From: Peromyscus leucopus
Taxonomy: Eukaryota > Chordata > Mammalia > Rodentia > Cricetidae
DNA length: 64,000 nucleotides
Direction of reading: 5' to 3'
Assembly: GCF_004664715.2 (NCBI RefSeq)
Contig: NC_051086.1
Location: 69,681,486 to 69,745,485 of the forward strand
The notes under the pieces were generated by a model. The model searched no databases, had not been told where the DNA came from, and was given only the letters and a program-made list of their open reading frames with translations. A program made the position numbers and the translations under genes. Shown piece after piece: positions 10,765 to 63,924 of this stretch. Numbering within the stretch: the stretch's first letter is position 1; each line of letters opens with the position of its first letter.

Positions 10765-10990
10765 GACCTGACATTGTGGCAAACACCTTTAATCCCAACA
10801 TTCAGGAGGCAGACGCAGGCTGATCTCTGTGAGTTTGGAATCAGCCACATAAGAGACACTGGAGAAAGTGGGGAGGGAGTAAAGAGAGAACACTATTTAT
10901 TTGGAATCTGAGCACATCGGAGGCTGAAGCAAAAGATTAAAAGTTGGAGGCCATCTAAGCTACATAGTGACTATCCAAAAAAAAAAAAAT
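10765..10990 (+). mobile_element. Two partial B1/PB1 SINEs
   Basis: B1 left half at 10765-10862, then a PB1-like piece at 10905-10990 ending in an A-run. Confidence 0.65.
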
Positions 10991-11151
10991 TAAAAAAAGG
11001 AAACAAAAACTGAGAGAATAAGCAATTTAACCTTCCTGGGTATTCCTTTCACAGAAAACAAGGGAAAGAGGATCCAAGTATTGGTTTGAGGAACTACGTG
11101 ATCTAACTCTAATTGTCTCTGAGCTCATGATCACTAAGAGATAGGTAACAT

Positions 11152-11551
11152 TTTTTGTGTTCTGATAAATAAAGCTTGCCTGGAGCATCAGAGAAGCAGA
11201 GCAACCCACAGTAACTTCTCACGGAATGCTCAGACTGAAAGGACTGGCCTTGTCTCTATGAATCCTCACACTGAATGGGCCAATCTCTACAAATCCTCTC
11301 TACCTGCCTTATATTCCTGTCTCTAGTGCTGGGATTAAAGGCATGCGCCACCACCAACCAGCTGTTTCTCTTTTAAACTGGTTCAAGCTCCTGTAGCCCA
11401 GGGTGGCCTTGAACTCCTGATCTTCCTGCTTCCTCCTCCCAAGTGCTGGGATTGAAGGTGTGTCACCACTCACAGCCTGGCCTCTACAGTTAACTAATGG
11501 CTAGCTCCACCCTCTGATCTCCAGGCAAGCTTTATTTGTCAGAACACAAAA
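11152..11551. mobile_element. Palindromic element with ~60-bp terminal inverted repeats enclosing B1-like sequence
   Basis: The left end (TGTTCTGATAAATAAAGCTT...) and the right end (...AAGCTTTATTTGTCAGAACA) are inverted copies. They pair imperfectly over about 60 bp (11153-11213 with 11491-11551). The interior carries inverted B1-like pieces (gtgctgggattaaaggcatg, about 11326-11360, and 11395-11480). No transposase frame is present, so it is non-autonomous. Confidence 0.65.
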
Positions 11552-11579
11552 TATCACACAACAGTAAGCATGAAGATAC

Positions 11580-12500
11580 AGTCTTCACCTCAAGTCACAG
11601 AACAGAAAATCAACCCAGCCCAAATGAGTGAGTGCGGAAACACACCTATCTCAACGTTACCCTTGCTTCATTTTCCTTCCAGTCCCTGTGAGCACAGCTT
11701 GAATTTTTAAGCCAGAATGTGAAGGTCCTCTCCTGCTCCTTAACAGCTTGGTAATAGTCCTTCAAATCAGAGGCACAATGCTTGCCAATTAAACTATTTG
11801 GATAATCATACAGAATTTGGCCACAACTGGAATTTTAACCCTGTCTCCTCAGTTTAACTCCTTAAACTTAAGTCAGCTTTTTTTAAGTCAGTTTGTAAAA
11901 CACCTCATAGCTCAGATGTTTAGACAGATTATCTTCACAAATATTAAATAAGCCTTCAAAGTAGCACTAGGTCTAGCTGCCTCTAAATTACATTTTTAAT
12001 TATCACAAATTTGATTATCATAGGACAATCTCACAAGTTCAAAGAAATAACCTTTCAATGACTATTGTCGTACAAAGGCCATTGCCATATCCAACCACAT
12101 AGGTATTTCATCAACTTTGTGATGACATTTTTTTTCAAATGTTAACATTCCTGAATTGGGCTGCTTTATAATCAGTAGTGATGGTTTACTGGATAACATT
12201 TTTTCCTTACTGGTACACAAAGGTTGTCATAGTTACTGATGGCTTGGATTAGGTGAACCACTGTTTAAGTCAGAAGACTCTCTCAGAGTATGCAAGCATT
12301 CTTTTGACTCGATTTGCTTTGTCTCCCTACCCCTGGATGACTAAACAAACACTTCCACATCTGTTTCTGGTGTAGCAGATGCTTTCCTACATAAGTGAGC
12401 TTCAAGAAATTAACGGTCAAACTAATTAAAGAAGGGTCAGTACTGTTGGGAAATAATAATCAAGTTCCAAAAATACAAGGATCTTAAGACGACGTTTTTC
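11580..12500. other. Unique intergenic sequence
   Basis: No repeat, open frame or RNA gene recognised. AT-rich and CpG-poor. Confidence 0.6.
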
Positions 12501-12502
12501 TC

Positions 12503-12590
12503 AATGGGGGATGGTAATCTTAGCACTCAGGAAACAGAGTCTGGAGGACAGAGTTCAATGCCAGCTGGGGCTCTGGAGCAACAACAAAAA
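12503..12590 (+). mobile_element. B1-like SINE fragment
   Basis: 'tcttagcactcaggaaacag' fits a worn B1. Confidence 0.5.
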
Positions 12591-12661
12591 ACCCCACCCT
12601 TCTGTATGTCCATTTCCATAAGCTATCATTCAATGATCTCAAACAGTTCATTTGCTACTAG

Positions 12662-12862
12662 TTACCTACTGTGTAAAATCTTTAAAAACTGTTTAAATTG
12701 ATTTAATTTTATGTGTAGAAGTGTTTTGCTTAAACTATTAAAAACAAGGAAAGCACCAGTTTCCACTCTTTGGTTACTTTGCAGTTTTCCACAGATTTCC
12801 TGGATCCTGTCTGCCAACCACTCAGGAAGTAAATCATCGGCTGTCTCAAGTTTGACTTCCAT
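12662..12862 (-). other. Unassigned minus-strand ORF, 66-67 codons, protein-like composition
   Basis: The reading starts MEVKLETADDLLPEWLADRI and continues QEICGKLQSNQRVETGAFLV. The first 45 residues have balanced, protein-like composition; the tail (IKLNQFKQFLKIL) is AT-driven. It is not part of a SINE or L1 that I recognise. No splice partner, CpG promoter or poly(A) signal is obvious nearby. It could be a decayed retrocopy fragment, an unlinked exon or chance. I do not recognise the protein. Confidence 0.35.
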
Positions 12863-12869
12863 TGTGTGG

Positions 12870-13520
12870 TTTTACATTTTAGAACCTATAATCCTTCAAG
12901 CTGACCTTTTCGCTGAAGTAGGTGAAGGAATAAGGGAGGAAAAGCTGGGTACTCCATTTTTTTTTTTTTGTCCTCCCATGTTTACTAGGAACTATCTAAA
13001 AATCCTTTCTAACAGCTTGAACATGTATTTCTTACAAGCTTTTTACTTTCAAAATAAGAATTTCAAATAACTATAATACATCTTCATTTACAGGAAAAAC
13101 TCACATTTTCAGTAAGTCTTGGATTTATCATAAAAGGTTCAAAGTACTCAAGAATAGTTAAATGCCTAACTACAATGTTAAGTGTGCTGGGTTCCGACCG
13201 TGACAATGGTTAAGAAAATAAACCCAATTTCTTGCCCTGTGGAGGTTTTCGGTGGAGACAAATAATCATAATAAGTACAAACTGGAAAGCAGTGTAGAGA
13301 ATGCACAAGAGTGTATTTCAAGGGAACTTGATCTACCGTATATGTGGAAATGAACTCAGATCCTTAAAAAAGCTTGGAGGGAACACCTAGGATTCTTTTT
13401 GAGATTGCAAACAAACAGAACTTGGTATTGGTGTTTTTCCTCACAGCAAGATGCCAATAAAGGGTTTTTGGTCACCAAAACCATTTCAAGAGCAGAAGGA
13501 CCGAGTTAAGAGTATAGTGC
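12870..13520. other. Unique intergenic sequence
   Basis: Nothing recognised apart from a T-run near 12958-12969. Confidence 0.5.
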
Positions 13521-13522
13521 AA

Positions 13523-13668
13523 GCCAAGCGGTGGTGGCGCACACCTTTAATCCCAGCACTCGGGAGGCAGAGCCAGGTGGATCTCTGTGAGTTCGAGGCC
13601 TGCTTGGTCTACAGAGCAAGTTCCAGGACAGCCAGGGCTACACAGAGAAACCCTGTCTTGAAGAACCA
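13523..13668 (+). mobile_element. B1 SINE
   Basis: ggtggtggcgcacaccttta ... cagagaaaccctgtcttg. Near consensus. Confidence 0.95.
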
Positions 13669-13964
13669 AAAGTGTATGTCGCTCTCAAGGTCAGCATGGG
13701 TTATAACAAGAGATTTTAGTGGTGAACCCAGATAAAGTAATTTTACTTAATACTTGATATGGTATTCGAAAGGGGTAATTTAGACTAAAGGCAGGCCAAC
13801 AGACAAACACCTGATAAGCAAAACAAAGGCCAACAATTACCACCATTATCATTACTATTATTTGAGATTTAGTTTTCCAGAAAAGGTCTTGCCATTTAGC
13901 TCAGTCAGCTTCAAACCCAATGTCCTGCTTAGCTTCCTAAGTATTCAAAATCCCCAGCTATGAT

Positions 13965-14118
13965 TTTTGCTTTTTTTGTTGTTGTTGTTTTTTGTTTTTT
14001 TTTTTTTTTTTTTTTTGAGACAGTCTTGCTATATATATAACCCAGACTGGACTCAAATTGCCATCCTCTTGCCTTCACTTTCTGTGTGCTGGGATTACAG
14101 ACCTGCATCACCATGCCC
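13965..14118 (-). mobile_element. B1/PB1 SINE
   Basis: T-run, then 'gagacagtcttgctatatat' and 'gtgctgggattacagacctg'. Confidence 0.85.
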
Positions 14119-14499
14119 TTGTAAACAACTAGTAATTGGCTACAAGGAAGAGATTTTTATGGTCTATACAACCAGACAGATGGTAGTCTTATTCCGTGAC
14201 AAAAAAACATGAGAACCAGATGGATTTTTGTGGATAATTCATGTTATAAAGACTTTCTCAGAACAAAAAGAATTAAAAGAGCCAAGGCCTATACTATACC
14301 TGGGCATTCTGAACACAAGTTTATAAATACTACATGCTTTGAGAACTGTTTAAATTACTTTTTTGTTTCCCTTTCTGTATAGTAGGTAGGAGCAAAATAA
14401 GGAGGTCTTTGGTTTTTACCTAGATAACAGGTCATTCTTTAATACAGTTTTACTGGGCCATTCTTGGAAAGAAGACGAAAGAACACTAAAAACATCTTC

Positions 14500-14692
14500 T
14501 GGGCTGGGGAGATCGATAGCTCAGTCAGGCAGAGGCAGAGAAGAGAATCGCAGGCTTGCTGTGAGCACCAGCTCAGAGAAAGAGAATGTGCCTCCAACAA
14601 AACTGGACAGACAGCCCCTTAGAAACAACCAGCAAAGAAGTGCTATGAACTCCACACACATGTATTAGCCTGAACACACCCATATACACATA
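14500..14692 (+). mobile_element. B2-like SINE, diverged with internal insertion
   Basis: 'gggctggggagatcgatagc' head. The body is disturbed by 'aggcagaggcagagaagag'. Confidence 0.55.
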
Positions 14693-14937
14693 ACAATAAC
14701 TCCATTTCCTTTATTCTTATACTGAATTTCTGTTTATACCAATAGGCAAGAGTTCTTTAATTTTTGGTCCAGGATTGGCACCATCCTACATTATACACAG
14801 GAACATACTGAACACTACAAGAATAATAAAATAGTGCCTCAGTAATACACACATTTGAGACAGTCTTCAAATAATAATAATAAACTTTCACCATGAGCTA
14901 AAAACAAAATTTTCTTACATTGTTAAAAACAAAAAAG

Positions 14938-15075
14938 CCAGGTAGTGGTGGTGCATACCTTTACTCCCAGCACTCAGGAAGCAGAGGCAAGTGGATCTCT
15001 GAATTCGAGGACAGCCTGATCAACAGAGTGAGTTCTAGGACAGTCAGAGTCACACAGAGAAGCCTTGTCTTAAAA
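14938..15075 (+). mobile_element. B1 SINE
   Basis: 'ggtagtggtggtgcatacct' head. It faces the reversed B1 at 15100-15268. Confidence 0.92.
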
Positions 15076-15099
15076 TAAACACACACCAAACCTTTCAGT

Positions 15100-15268
15100 A
15101 TCTTTTTTTTGGGGGGGTGGGAGGGAGGACTTTTCAAGTTTCTCTGTGTAGCCCTTAGCTGTCCTGGAACTAGCTCTGTAGACCAGGCTGGCCTTGAACT
15201 CACAGAGGTTTGCCTGCCTCTGCCTCCAGAGCACTGGGATTAAAGGTGTGCACCACCATGCCCAGCAA
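15100..15268 (-). mobile_element. B1 SINE
   Basis: 'tttctctgtgtagcccttag' and 'gcactgggattaaaggtgtg'. It forms a tail-to-tail inverted pair with the previous B1. Confidence 0.92.
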
Positions 15269-15273
15269 GCCTA

Positions 15274-15402
15274 GCCTATTTAACCTATGTCTACAGTCCC
15301 AGTACTTGGGAGGGAGGGAGGAGGGTCAGGAGTTCAGGACCACCCCTGGATACATAGCAAATTCAAGGCCAGATTGGGCTACATGAGACACAATCTAAAA
15401 AC
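15274..15402 (+). mobile_element. PB1/B1 SINE, diverged
   Basis: 'ctacagtcccagtacttggg' and 'ttgggctacatgagacacaa'. Confidence 0.7.
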
Positions 15403-15865
15403 CTGTAACAAATCAAAGACAAATAAATGTATTAATACTCCAAATAGAAAAATTATTTCAGGTTACCTCAACAATCTAACAAATACATTTATAAATATAT
15501 CAAAGGCCTAGACAACTTCCACAAGTAAGTTATCTGCTCCGTGAAAATGTTCACCATCTTCCCCACACTTTTAACTCTCTGGATTCATTCCTTCAAAGGA
15601 ACTCACATGGAGAACTATGACAGAAAAATTTTCAAAAGAAAAGTCTCAAAAAAGGAACCAACTACCGTTCTTCAATTTCAGTCATGGCTTATAACAGAAT
15701 CATGAATCACACAGGCCCAACAGAGAAACCGTTTGCTAGGGGTGAACAACAGAGGTATCGCTAAACAACTAGGACTACTAGTAAGGATCAAGCCCTTGAG
15801 CATGTAGTAGATGAGAGAAAACAAGCACTTCCTTAGGCGGACTGCCCCGTAGTTACTCCGGGGCA

Positions 15866-15935
15866 CGTTTGCAGTGCTGGGGATGAGGCAAGGGTTTTGC
15901 ATGCTAGGCAAGTGCTCTATCCACCAATGAGGTAT
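15866..15935 (-). mobile_element. ID SINE
   Basis: Reversed ID: 'tgctaggcaagtgctctatc'. Confidence 0.65.
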
Positions 15936-16337
15936 GATTCACAGTAGTCTCCAAACACTGGATCAGAGTACTGTAAACCAGAACAGAAAAGATGGGTGCG
16001 ATTGTCCAAACAATGACTACACTTCCCTTATAAAAAGGGTAATTTGTAAGGCTCATATATAATACTAATAACAAGGTAGAAATGATTCAGAGGAAAACTA
16101 TGAAATGGAATAATTTGAGGTACAAAGTTTCAATGCCACACATCTTCATTTATAGAAGTTTTTGAAATTGTTGGCAGAAAACAGTTTAAATGACCACAAT
16201 AATTTTGAGGTATCTCTTTGGCTTAATTCTGAACAAGGCACTTTATACCACTGCTTACAGGACTCAGACACAGGTATTTTTGATACATTATTTGTATTTT
16301 AATATTTAATGTTTTTCATGTCTCAAATATGTTTATG

Positions 16338-16339
<2 letters not shown>

Positions 16340-16416
<77 letters not shown>
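16340..16416 (+). repeat. (TC)n(AC)n compound microsatellite
   Basis: About 46 bp of TC followed by about 30 bp of CA, 0.4 kb past the MED13 poly(A) signal in the direction of transcription. Confidence 0.95.
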
Positions 16417-16419
<3 letters not shown>

Positions 16420-16579
16420 GGACAGCTCTAAGTATGACTGTTTCAATATAACTGTTTTGGCTAAATAGTTAACACCAAATTAATTAATAAAAAGGAGCTG
16501 CTATGCACACGCGCACACGTTTATCATGAATAATGAACATCTGAAGAATTAACATTCACTTCAAAATAAAAACAAAAAA

Positions 16580-16680
16580 ACTCCTTTAATCCCAGCACTT
16601 GGAAAGCACAAGCAAGGACATGTCTGTGAGTTCAAGACCAACCTGTTCTACACAGCAATACCCTGCCTCACACCTGCCCA
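16580..16680 (+). mobile_element. B1 SINE fragment
   Basis: 'cctttaatcccagcacttgg' start, truncated. Confidence 0.75.
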
Positions 16681-16824
16681 CCCCAAACAGCCCATCAGTG
16701 TCTAGGTGAACCCCTTCTCTACCTATGTGACACAAAAGTAGTAATTTCTCCTAATTATGGAAACATTTTAAGATAGAAATATTTTCAACAGAATGAGACA
16801 CCACAATGAAGGCTTCATGAATAA

Positions 16825-16830
16825 TTTATT
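16825..16830 (-). terminator. MED13: MED13 poly(A) signal AATAAA
   Basis: AATAAA on the minus strand is followed about 20-35 nt later by a GU-rich element (tgtggtgtct, about 16792-16805). That is the normal arrangement for cleavage near 16805-16815. SINE density resumes right after it. Confidence 0.75.
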
Positions 16831-18829
16831 CCATTTGAAGTTTTGTTTTTTCTTTTTTTTTTTTTAAAAAGTATAAACTTTTTCATTTCCTCAATCACAA
16901 TTTGTACAACTCAGTGTTATGGCATTCGGCAGCAATAGTGTTTGTTCCTTATTCTTTTTAAAATTTTTGTCACGTTAAAAAGAAAAGCAATTGGACCATA
17001 TTAAATGTCACTGCTAAACAACAACTTAAAAACGCCCCTTCATAAAGTGACCAAGCTATTCTGAGAGGGTGGATGCTGACATGTCCAGTAATGATGTTAC
17101 AATTTCTAGTTTAAACTCAGTAACTTTAAGGTCCACAAATCCAGTTTACTTTAAAAACTAAAGCTATTTTAAAACTTCAAGAGTATCTCAACCTGAGGAG
17201 TATTTTAGGTCCCAAATCCAGTTTTGAAATTTATACTCCACAAAAGAGAGAAAGAGAGAGCCAAAGAGAGAATGAGTGAATACATATATAAAAATTTAAA
17301 CCACAGTTCTGGGCCCATTAACACACTAAGAAATACCAAAGGGTAAGATTTTTCCCGCTGATTTGGGGAGAGTGGGACAAAATAAAAATATTTGTTAAAC
17401 ACATTTTTCTTAATTTTAATTAAACTAAAATATTAAGAGGAAACCCAGACCAAAATGTCAGTCAAGCAACATTGAATGTCTCAATAGACTAATACGCAAT
17501 GCCACAGTGGGTAGGAGCAGATTCTATGATGCAATAGCATTTAAAGACTTTCTTTTAACCTATTCAATCTGAACATTTGAAATAATGTGACATAATATTT
17601 TGATATTACAGTAATAACATAGTGCTTGATTAAAGATCTGCAAATCTTTGTAGTAACACATTAAGTTAAAAAAATTACCTCAGAAGGTAAATATGAAGAC
17701 GAAAGAGAATATTTGAATACAGTAATCTGTGCCATACTGACAATTGAGGACGAAGACAGCTGAGGAGAGTCGACTAAGTAGTAAGAGCTTAATTTTAGTG
17801 GTTAAGAAAAGTTTAGAAATATTTAAAAATTACAAGCTATTTTAAAATTTAAGGATTACATATAAGTACACTTGGTGGCCTTCTGGCCAAACAATAAGGT
17901 GTACAGAAATGTATTCATACAGTGTTAATTCACAGTCCTGATAACTGAATGGCTTGCATAAGAAAGGTATGGCTAGATGTTTCAGACTGGCTGGAAGCAG
18001 ACATTATATAACTAATCTTTAAAATGCTAAAATACTGAACTTTCACCTGCTTCATAATGGATAACTGCACACAAAGCAGGCATTAGCATTGAAATGAGGA
18101 AGTTAAGGTTTGGGAACTCACTGGGACAAAGGGTACAATTTTCCTTACCTACTCAAATAAACAATTACCCATGCTTGTCTGTGACAGTATATTAGTTAGA
18201 TCTATCATCCTGCAAGGCTTCATTTCTTCTAATGGCTATTTAGTAACTTCTTTTGAGCAAGAACTGATGTGTGAAGGGAAGGAAAAAAACTGATAAATAA
18301 ACCCTATATTTGGGAATAGTTCCTGATTGCCAAGTAAGAATTGTGTGCGGGGTCCCTGCTATGGCTACATGAAAGAAACTGCTAGGGAATACTCTTGTTA
18401 AATCTATTTCCAAACCAAGGTGTGGTTATTATAAGTTAGTGATTTTAAATTGGGATTATAGTCTTTTATTTTCTTGAATCACTATTGAGCTACGAAAATA
18501 ACAAGGATAATTTTTAATAGAAATTCCAAATAAGCATATTTTACTTCAAATCTTAAGTTCCCCCCACAAAGAAAATACAGAACAAAATATATCAACATAA
18601 TCTGTGGTGGTGTCAGCATAATTTAAAAACAGAGATGTGATCTTTAAATTTAATATCAAAATATGCTCAAAATTTAGATCGCTCTATTAAGGTTGAAGGA
18701 ATAATCTGAAAACTTGTTACTAATTGTGTTTGTTTATAGAAAAACAAGAGTTGGTAATGTTTTCATATACCCAATTTAAAGAAGATACTGTAAGAAAGTG
18801 GTGTTTGCTAAGTAACATTAAATGTATAC

Positions 18830-18837
18830 TATTTACA
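18830..18837 (-). promoter_or_regulatory. Second Pumilio response element TGTAAATA
   Basis: A second exact UGUAAAUA lies about 530 nt downstream of the first in the same 3' UTR. Confidence 0.55.
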
Positions 18838-19362
18838 AAACAGGTTTCAGTTTAAAAAAAAAACATACTGAATTACTGAGTTTTGTAAATACAACTGATT
18901 TTGTCCTTGTCAACAATGAATGAATATACAAGTAGGAATTTTGAAAGACTGCTTCCAAGAAAGATAGGTAGACTTGTCGACTGTGAATTCAAGTCAGCGG
19001 TGCAGGCAGGAGACTAACTGGGCTCTGGTGAGCAGCACTGTAGAAGGATTGCTTCAGGGGTAAAGCCTGCATCAAAGCAGTTATCTTGGCATGTGCAAAC
19101 GAGAAGGGGGAAGTTGTACTGAAGGAAGGGGTGAATTAAAGTCCCTAAAATTCAAGTCCCTTCTTTAGGGAGGCGAGACCCTCCTTGGCATATGCCCTAC
19201 CTTAATTTGAGCTGTGTCATAGAAAAGTACAGACTCTGGCGTTTGGGACTGCCATCTCCAAACCAAGAAAATTCAATAAATAACAAAGTCAAAGGGAACA
19301 GTTTAGAAAATGGTTCTTTCACTAGTGGAACAGAGTCTGAATACCAGAATTCACTGAGGATC

Positions 19363-19370
19363 TATTTACA
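19363..19370 (-). promoter_or_regulatory. Pumilio response element TGTAAATA
   Basis: The transcript strand is TGTAAATA, an exact PUM1/PUM2 motif (UGUANAUA) within the MED13 3' UTR. Confidence 0.55.
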
Positions 19371-20089
19371 CCACAGTTTGATTGCACACACACTCACACT
19401 TTCACACCCATACATATGCATACTCTCTCACACATTCCCAATCTTTAATTTAAAAAAAAAAAAAAAAAAAAGAGTAAAGCAATCAAGAGTGACTGCTCTT
19501 AAAATAATTTGTAAAATGCCTAGAGCTGGGCTAAATTTCAACCTTATAACAGATCCTGTAGATAAATTTCATAATTAGTAATATCCCCATGCCTAAATGT
19601 GCCACTGTGAAAACTGAAAAAAATTTAAGCATGTAACATTAAACACCAAAATTAGTTTAAGCATTCAGTAGCAAATTTTTTTTTTTTTTTTGTAAAACTA
19701 AGTTTCTTTCACTGGAAATGGCCTGAAATATTAGTCATAGCCCTAAACCATAGTACAAAATATAACTGAAGAATTTTCATTTTATTCTAAGTTAATCCAC
19801 CTAACAATATCACGTATGTATATTGCCATCATGTTATTCTGCAAAGGTGTGATATATAAAATGCTGTAAGACCCGGTACCTTTTCAATTTATAAACACAG
19901 TGAACTTCATTACTGTACATGTACTCTGCAACTACAGCTTAGCTGTAAATCTTCCACACACAATGGTATGGACATTATTTCCCCTCTATCCCTGTTAAAC
20001 TGTACATTGAGACAATACAAATTTACTGTCCGACCCACCCCCTTACAAAAAAATAATACTCTAAAAGCAACCCTACTGCAACTTTTTAA

Positions 20090-20097
20090 TTAAGACG
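20090..20097 (-). promoter_or_regulatory. miR-208-family 8-mer target site in MED13 3' UTR
   Basis: The transcript strand reads CGTCTTAA, a perfect 8-mer for the miR-208 seed (UAAGACG, plus A opposite position 1). It lies about 550 nt after the stop. Repression of MED13 by cardiac miR-208a is established; that this is the site used is inference from the seed match. Confidence 0.8.
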
Positions 20098-20646
20098 ATT
20101 ACATATATTTTAGACCAATTGCTTTAAAGCAAGAAGGCAGTATAAACCTTCTAGGAAAATTTTTATAAAAGAGGTTAAGAAATATAAGACAATTTATACA
20201 TTTAAAAACTTACAATAAATAAGAGATGCAGGCATTTTTGAATACTAGATACTATATCCAATACAAGAACATCTTGATGTTCTAAAGCCATATGTTGAAA
20301 TTCATTGTTCCTCATGTTTCCTCTCCATGCTTTTAATATTCTTTAACATGAATGGGTACTATGGCTCATTACTTTTCACAAATACTGTGACTGGAAAAAA
20401 AAGGTTAATTTTTGCTACGAAAATGTTATAATACGTTTTGAATAATCAGTCATCATCCTAAAGAGCTCAGTATAGTCAATGAAAAATAGGGTTATAGCCC
20501 CGCCCCCCCAAGTCAAAACAATATTTGTTGAAGTAATAAGAATTAGACCCCATCACAAATGACTTCCACTGAGAACTGTAACTTAATCCTGCAGCAAAAT
20601 ATCCTTTCTTCCTGTTCTTTCCTTGCGCAATTCCATCAAACGAAGA

Positions 20647-62794
<42,148 letters not shown>

Positions 62795-62895
62795 CTATGG
62801 TATATATTTTACCAACAACAAAAATGTACCCATTCTTGAGTAGCTATGTGTCAAGCATTCTCATAGATGTACTACACACATTACCTCTAATTCTT

Positions 62896-63010
62896 GTGTT
62901 GCTTTGGAAACAATGTCTCATGTCCATCAGGCTGGCCTCACTTTTGTCATTTTCCTGCCAGCCTCCCATGTACTGGACTAGAAAGCATGCACCACTACAT
63001 TTGGCTTGTC
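62896..63010 (-). mobile_element. B1/PB1 SINE, diverged
   Basis: 'catcaggctggcctcacttt' and 'aagcatgcaccactacattt'. Confidence 0.65.
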
Positions 63011-63042
63011 ACTCTTCTCTACTGTTTAGTTTGGTTTGTTTG

Positions 63043-63197
63043 AATTTTTGGTTTGTTTTGAGACAGGACCTCACTATGTAGCCCTGGCCAGCCAGGAACT
63101 TGCCATGTAGACCAGGCTGGTCTCAGATTCAGAGAGATCTTCCTGCCTCAGCCTCATGAGTGCTAGAACTAAAGGTGTATGCCATTAAGCCCAGCTA
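63043..63197 (-). mobile_element. B1 SINE
   Basis: 'gagacaggacctcactatgt' and 'gtgctagaactaaaggtgta'. Confidence 0.9.
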
Positions 63198-63584
63198 TCA
63201 ATAATTCTTACAGTAAACAATTAGTGAGCTCACTTTACTGATAAATTTAATTCACAGGGATGCTAAGGAATCTGTCCCAAGAACATGCCCGACAGTGGCA
63301 GTTGAAACTTTGACATACTATAAATTTCCCAGGTCTACTAACTTTGAATTGTGAGTATATTCTTCCCAGATACTAACAAAATGACAAAACTAAGTAGCTG
63401 CCATATAGTCCAGCTAAGTAAAACTATGAAGTTAACTGTTTTGTACTAAACATTATTGGATCATTTAATAAATTTAATTTTCAATGCTTACACTTTATAT
63501 TTACTACCAAATTCCTAATAGTTATTGTTTACTTACCCGATCACTTAGTAGGTGAGTTAAAATTTTTAATCATATGCATATTTT

Positions 63585-63745
63585 TAGTTTCATTTTATTT
63601 ATATGTGTGTGCCACACCGTGAGTGTAGAGCACAAAGAACAACATGAAGATGTCTTTTTCCATCACGTAGGACCCAGGGATTGAACTCAGATTCTCAGGA
63701 TAAGTAGTAGGCATCTTTACCCACTGAGCCATCTCTCCAGCCCCA
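63585..63745 (-). mobile_element. B3 SINE
   Basis: 'cactgagccatctctccagc' reversed head. Confidence 0.88.
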
Positions 63746-63924
63746 GCTAAGTATTTTCATTACCTGTTCTTTACTTTTAAGAAGGTAATTTTCCTAAATC
63801 ACATAACCAAAAATATCCTGCATTTTTTAAGCCTAGTATGAAAACAGTGTACCTAAATGTTCTAATTCTAATTTTGACCAAAGTTAATATACTCTCCAAT
63901 TTGAAAATGTAACAAAAAAAAATA

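Larger units (their letters stand above)
16810..20646 (-). other. MED13: MED13 3' UTR (about 3.8 kb)
   Basis: The stretch from the stop codon to the poly(A) signal is AT-rich and free of recognisable B1/B2 SINEs. That contrasts sharply with the flanks and suggests purifying selection. It holds a miR-208-family 8-mer near its start and two Pumilio elements. An A19 run lies at 19451-19471 and an A-run (T on plus) at 19677-19691. The cleavage point is inferred from the AATAAA and the GU-rich downstream sequence. Earlier poly(A) signals may also be used. Confidence 0.8.

Noticed and set aside
12481..12500. TTAAGACG near 12484 as another miR-208 site
   Set aside because: It lies outside the MED13 transcript, well past the poly(A) signal.
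19192..19578. 128-codon plus-strand frame inside the MED13 3' UTR
   Set aside because: Composition is random, with a poly-Lys run from an A-run, and there is no splice or start context. It is most likely chance.
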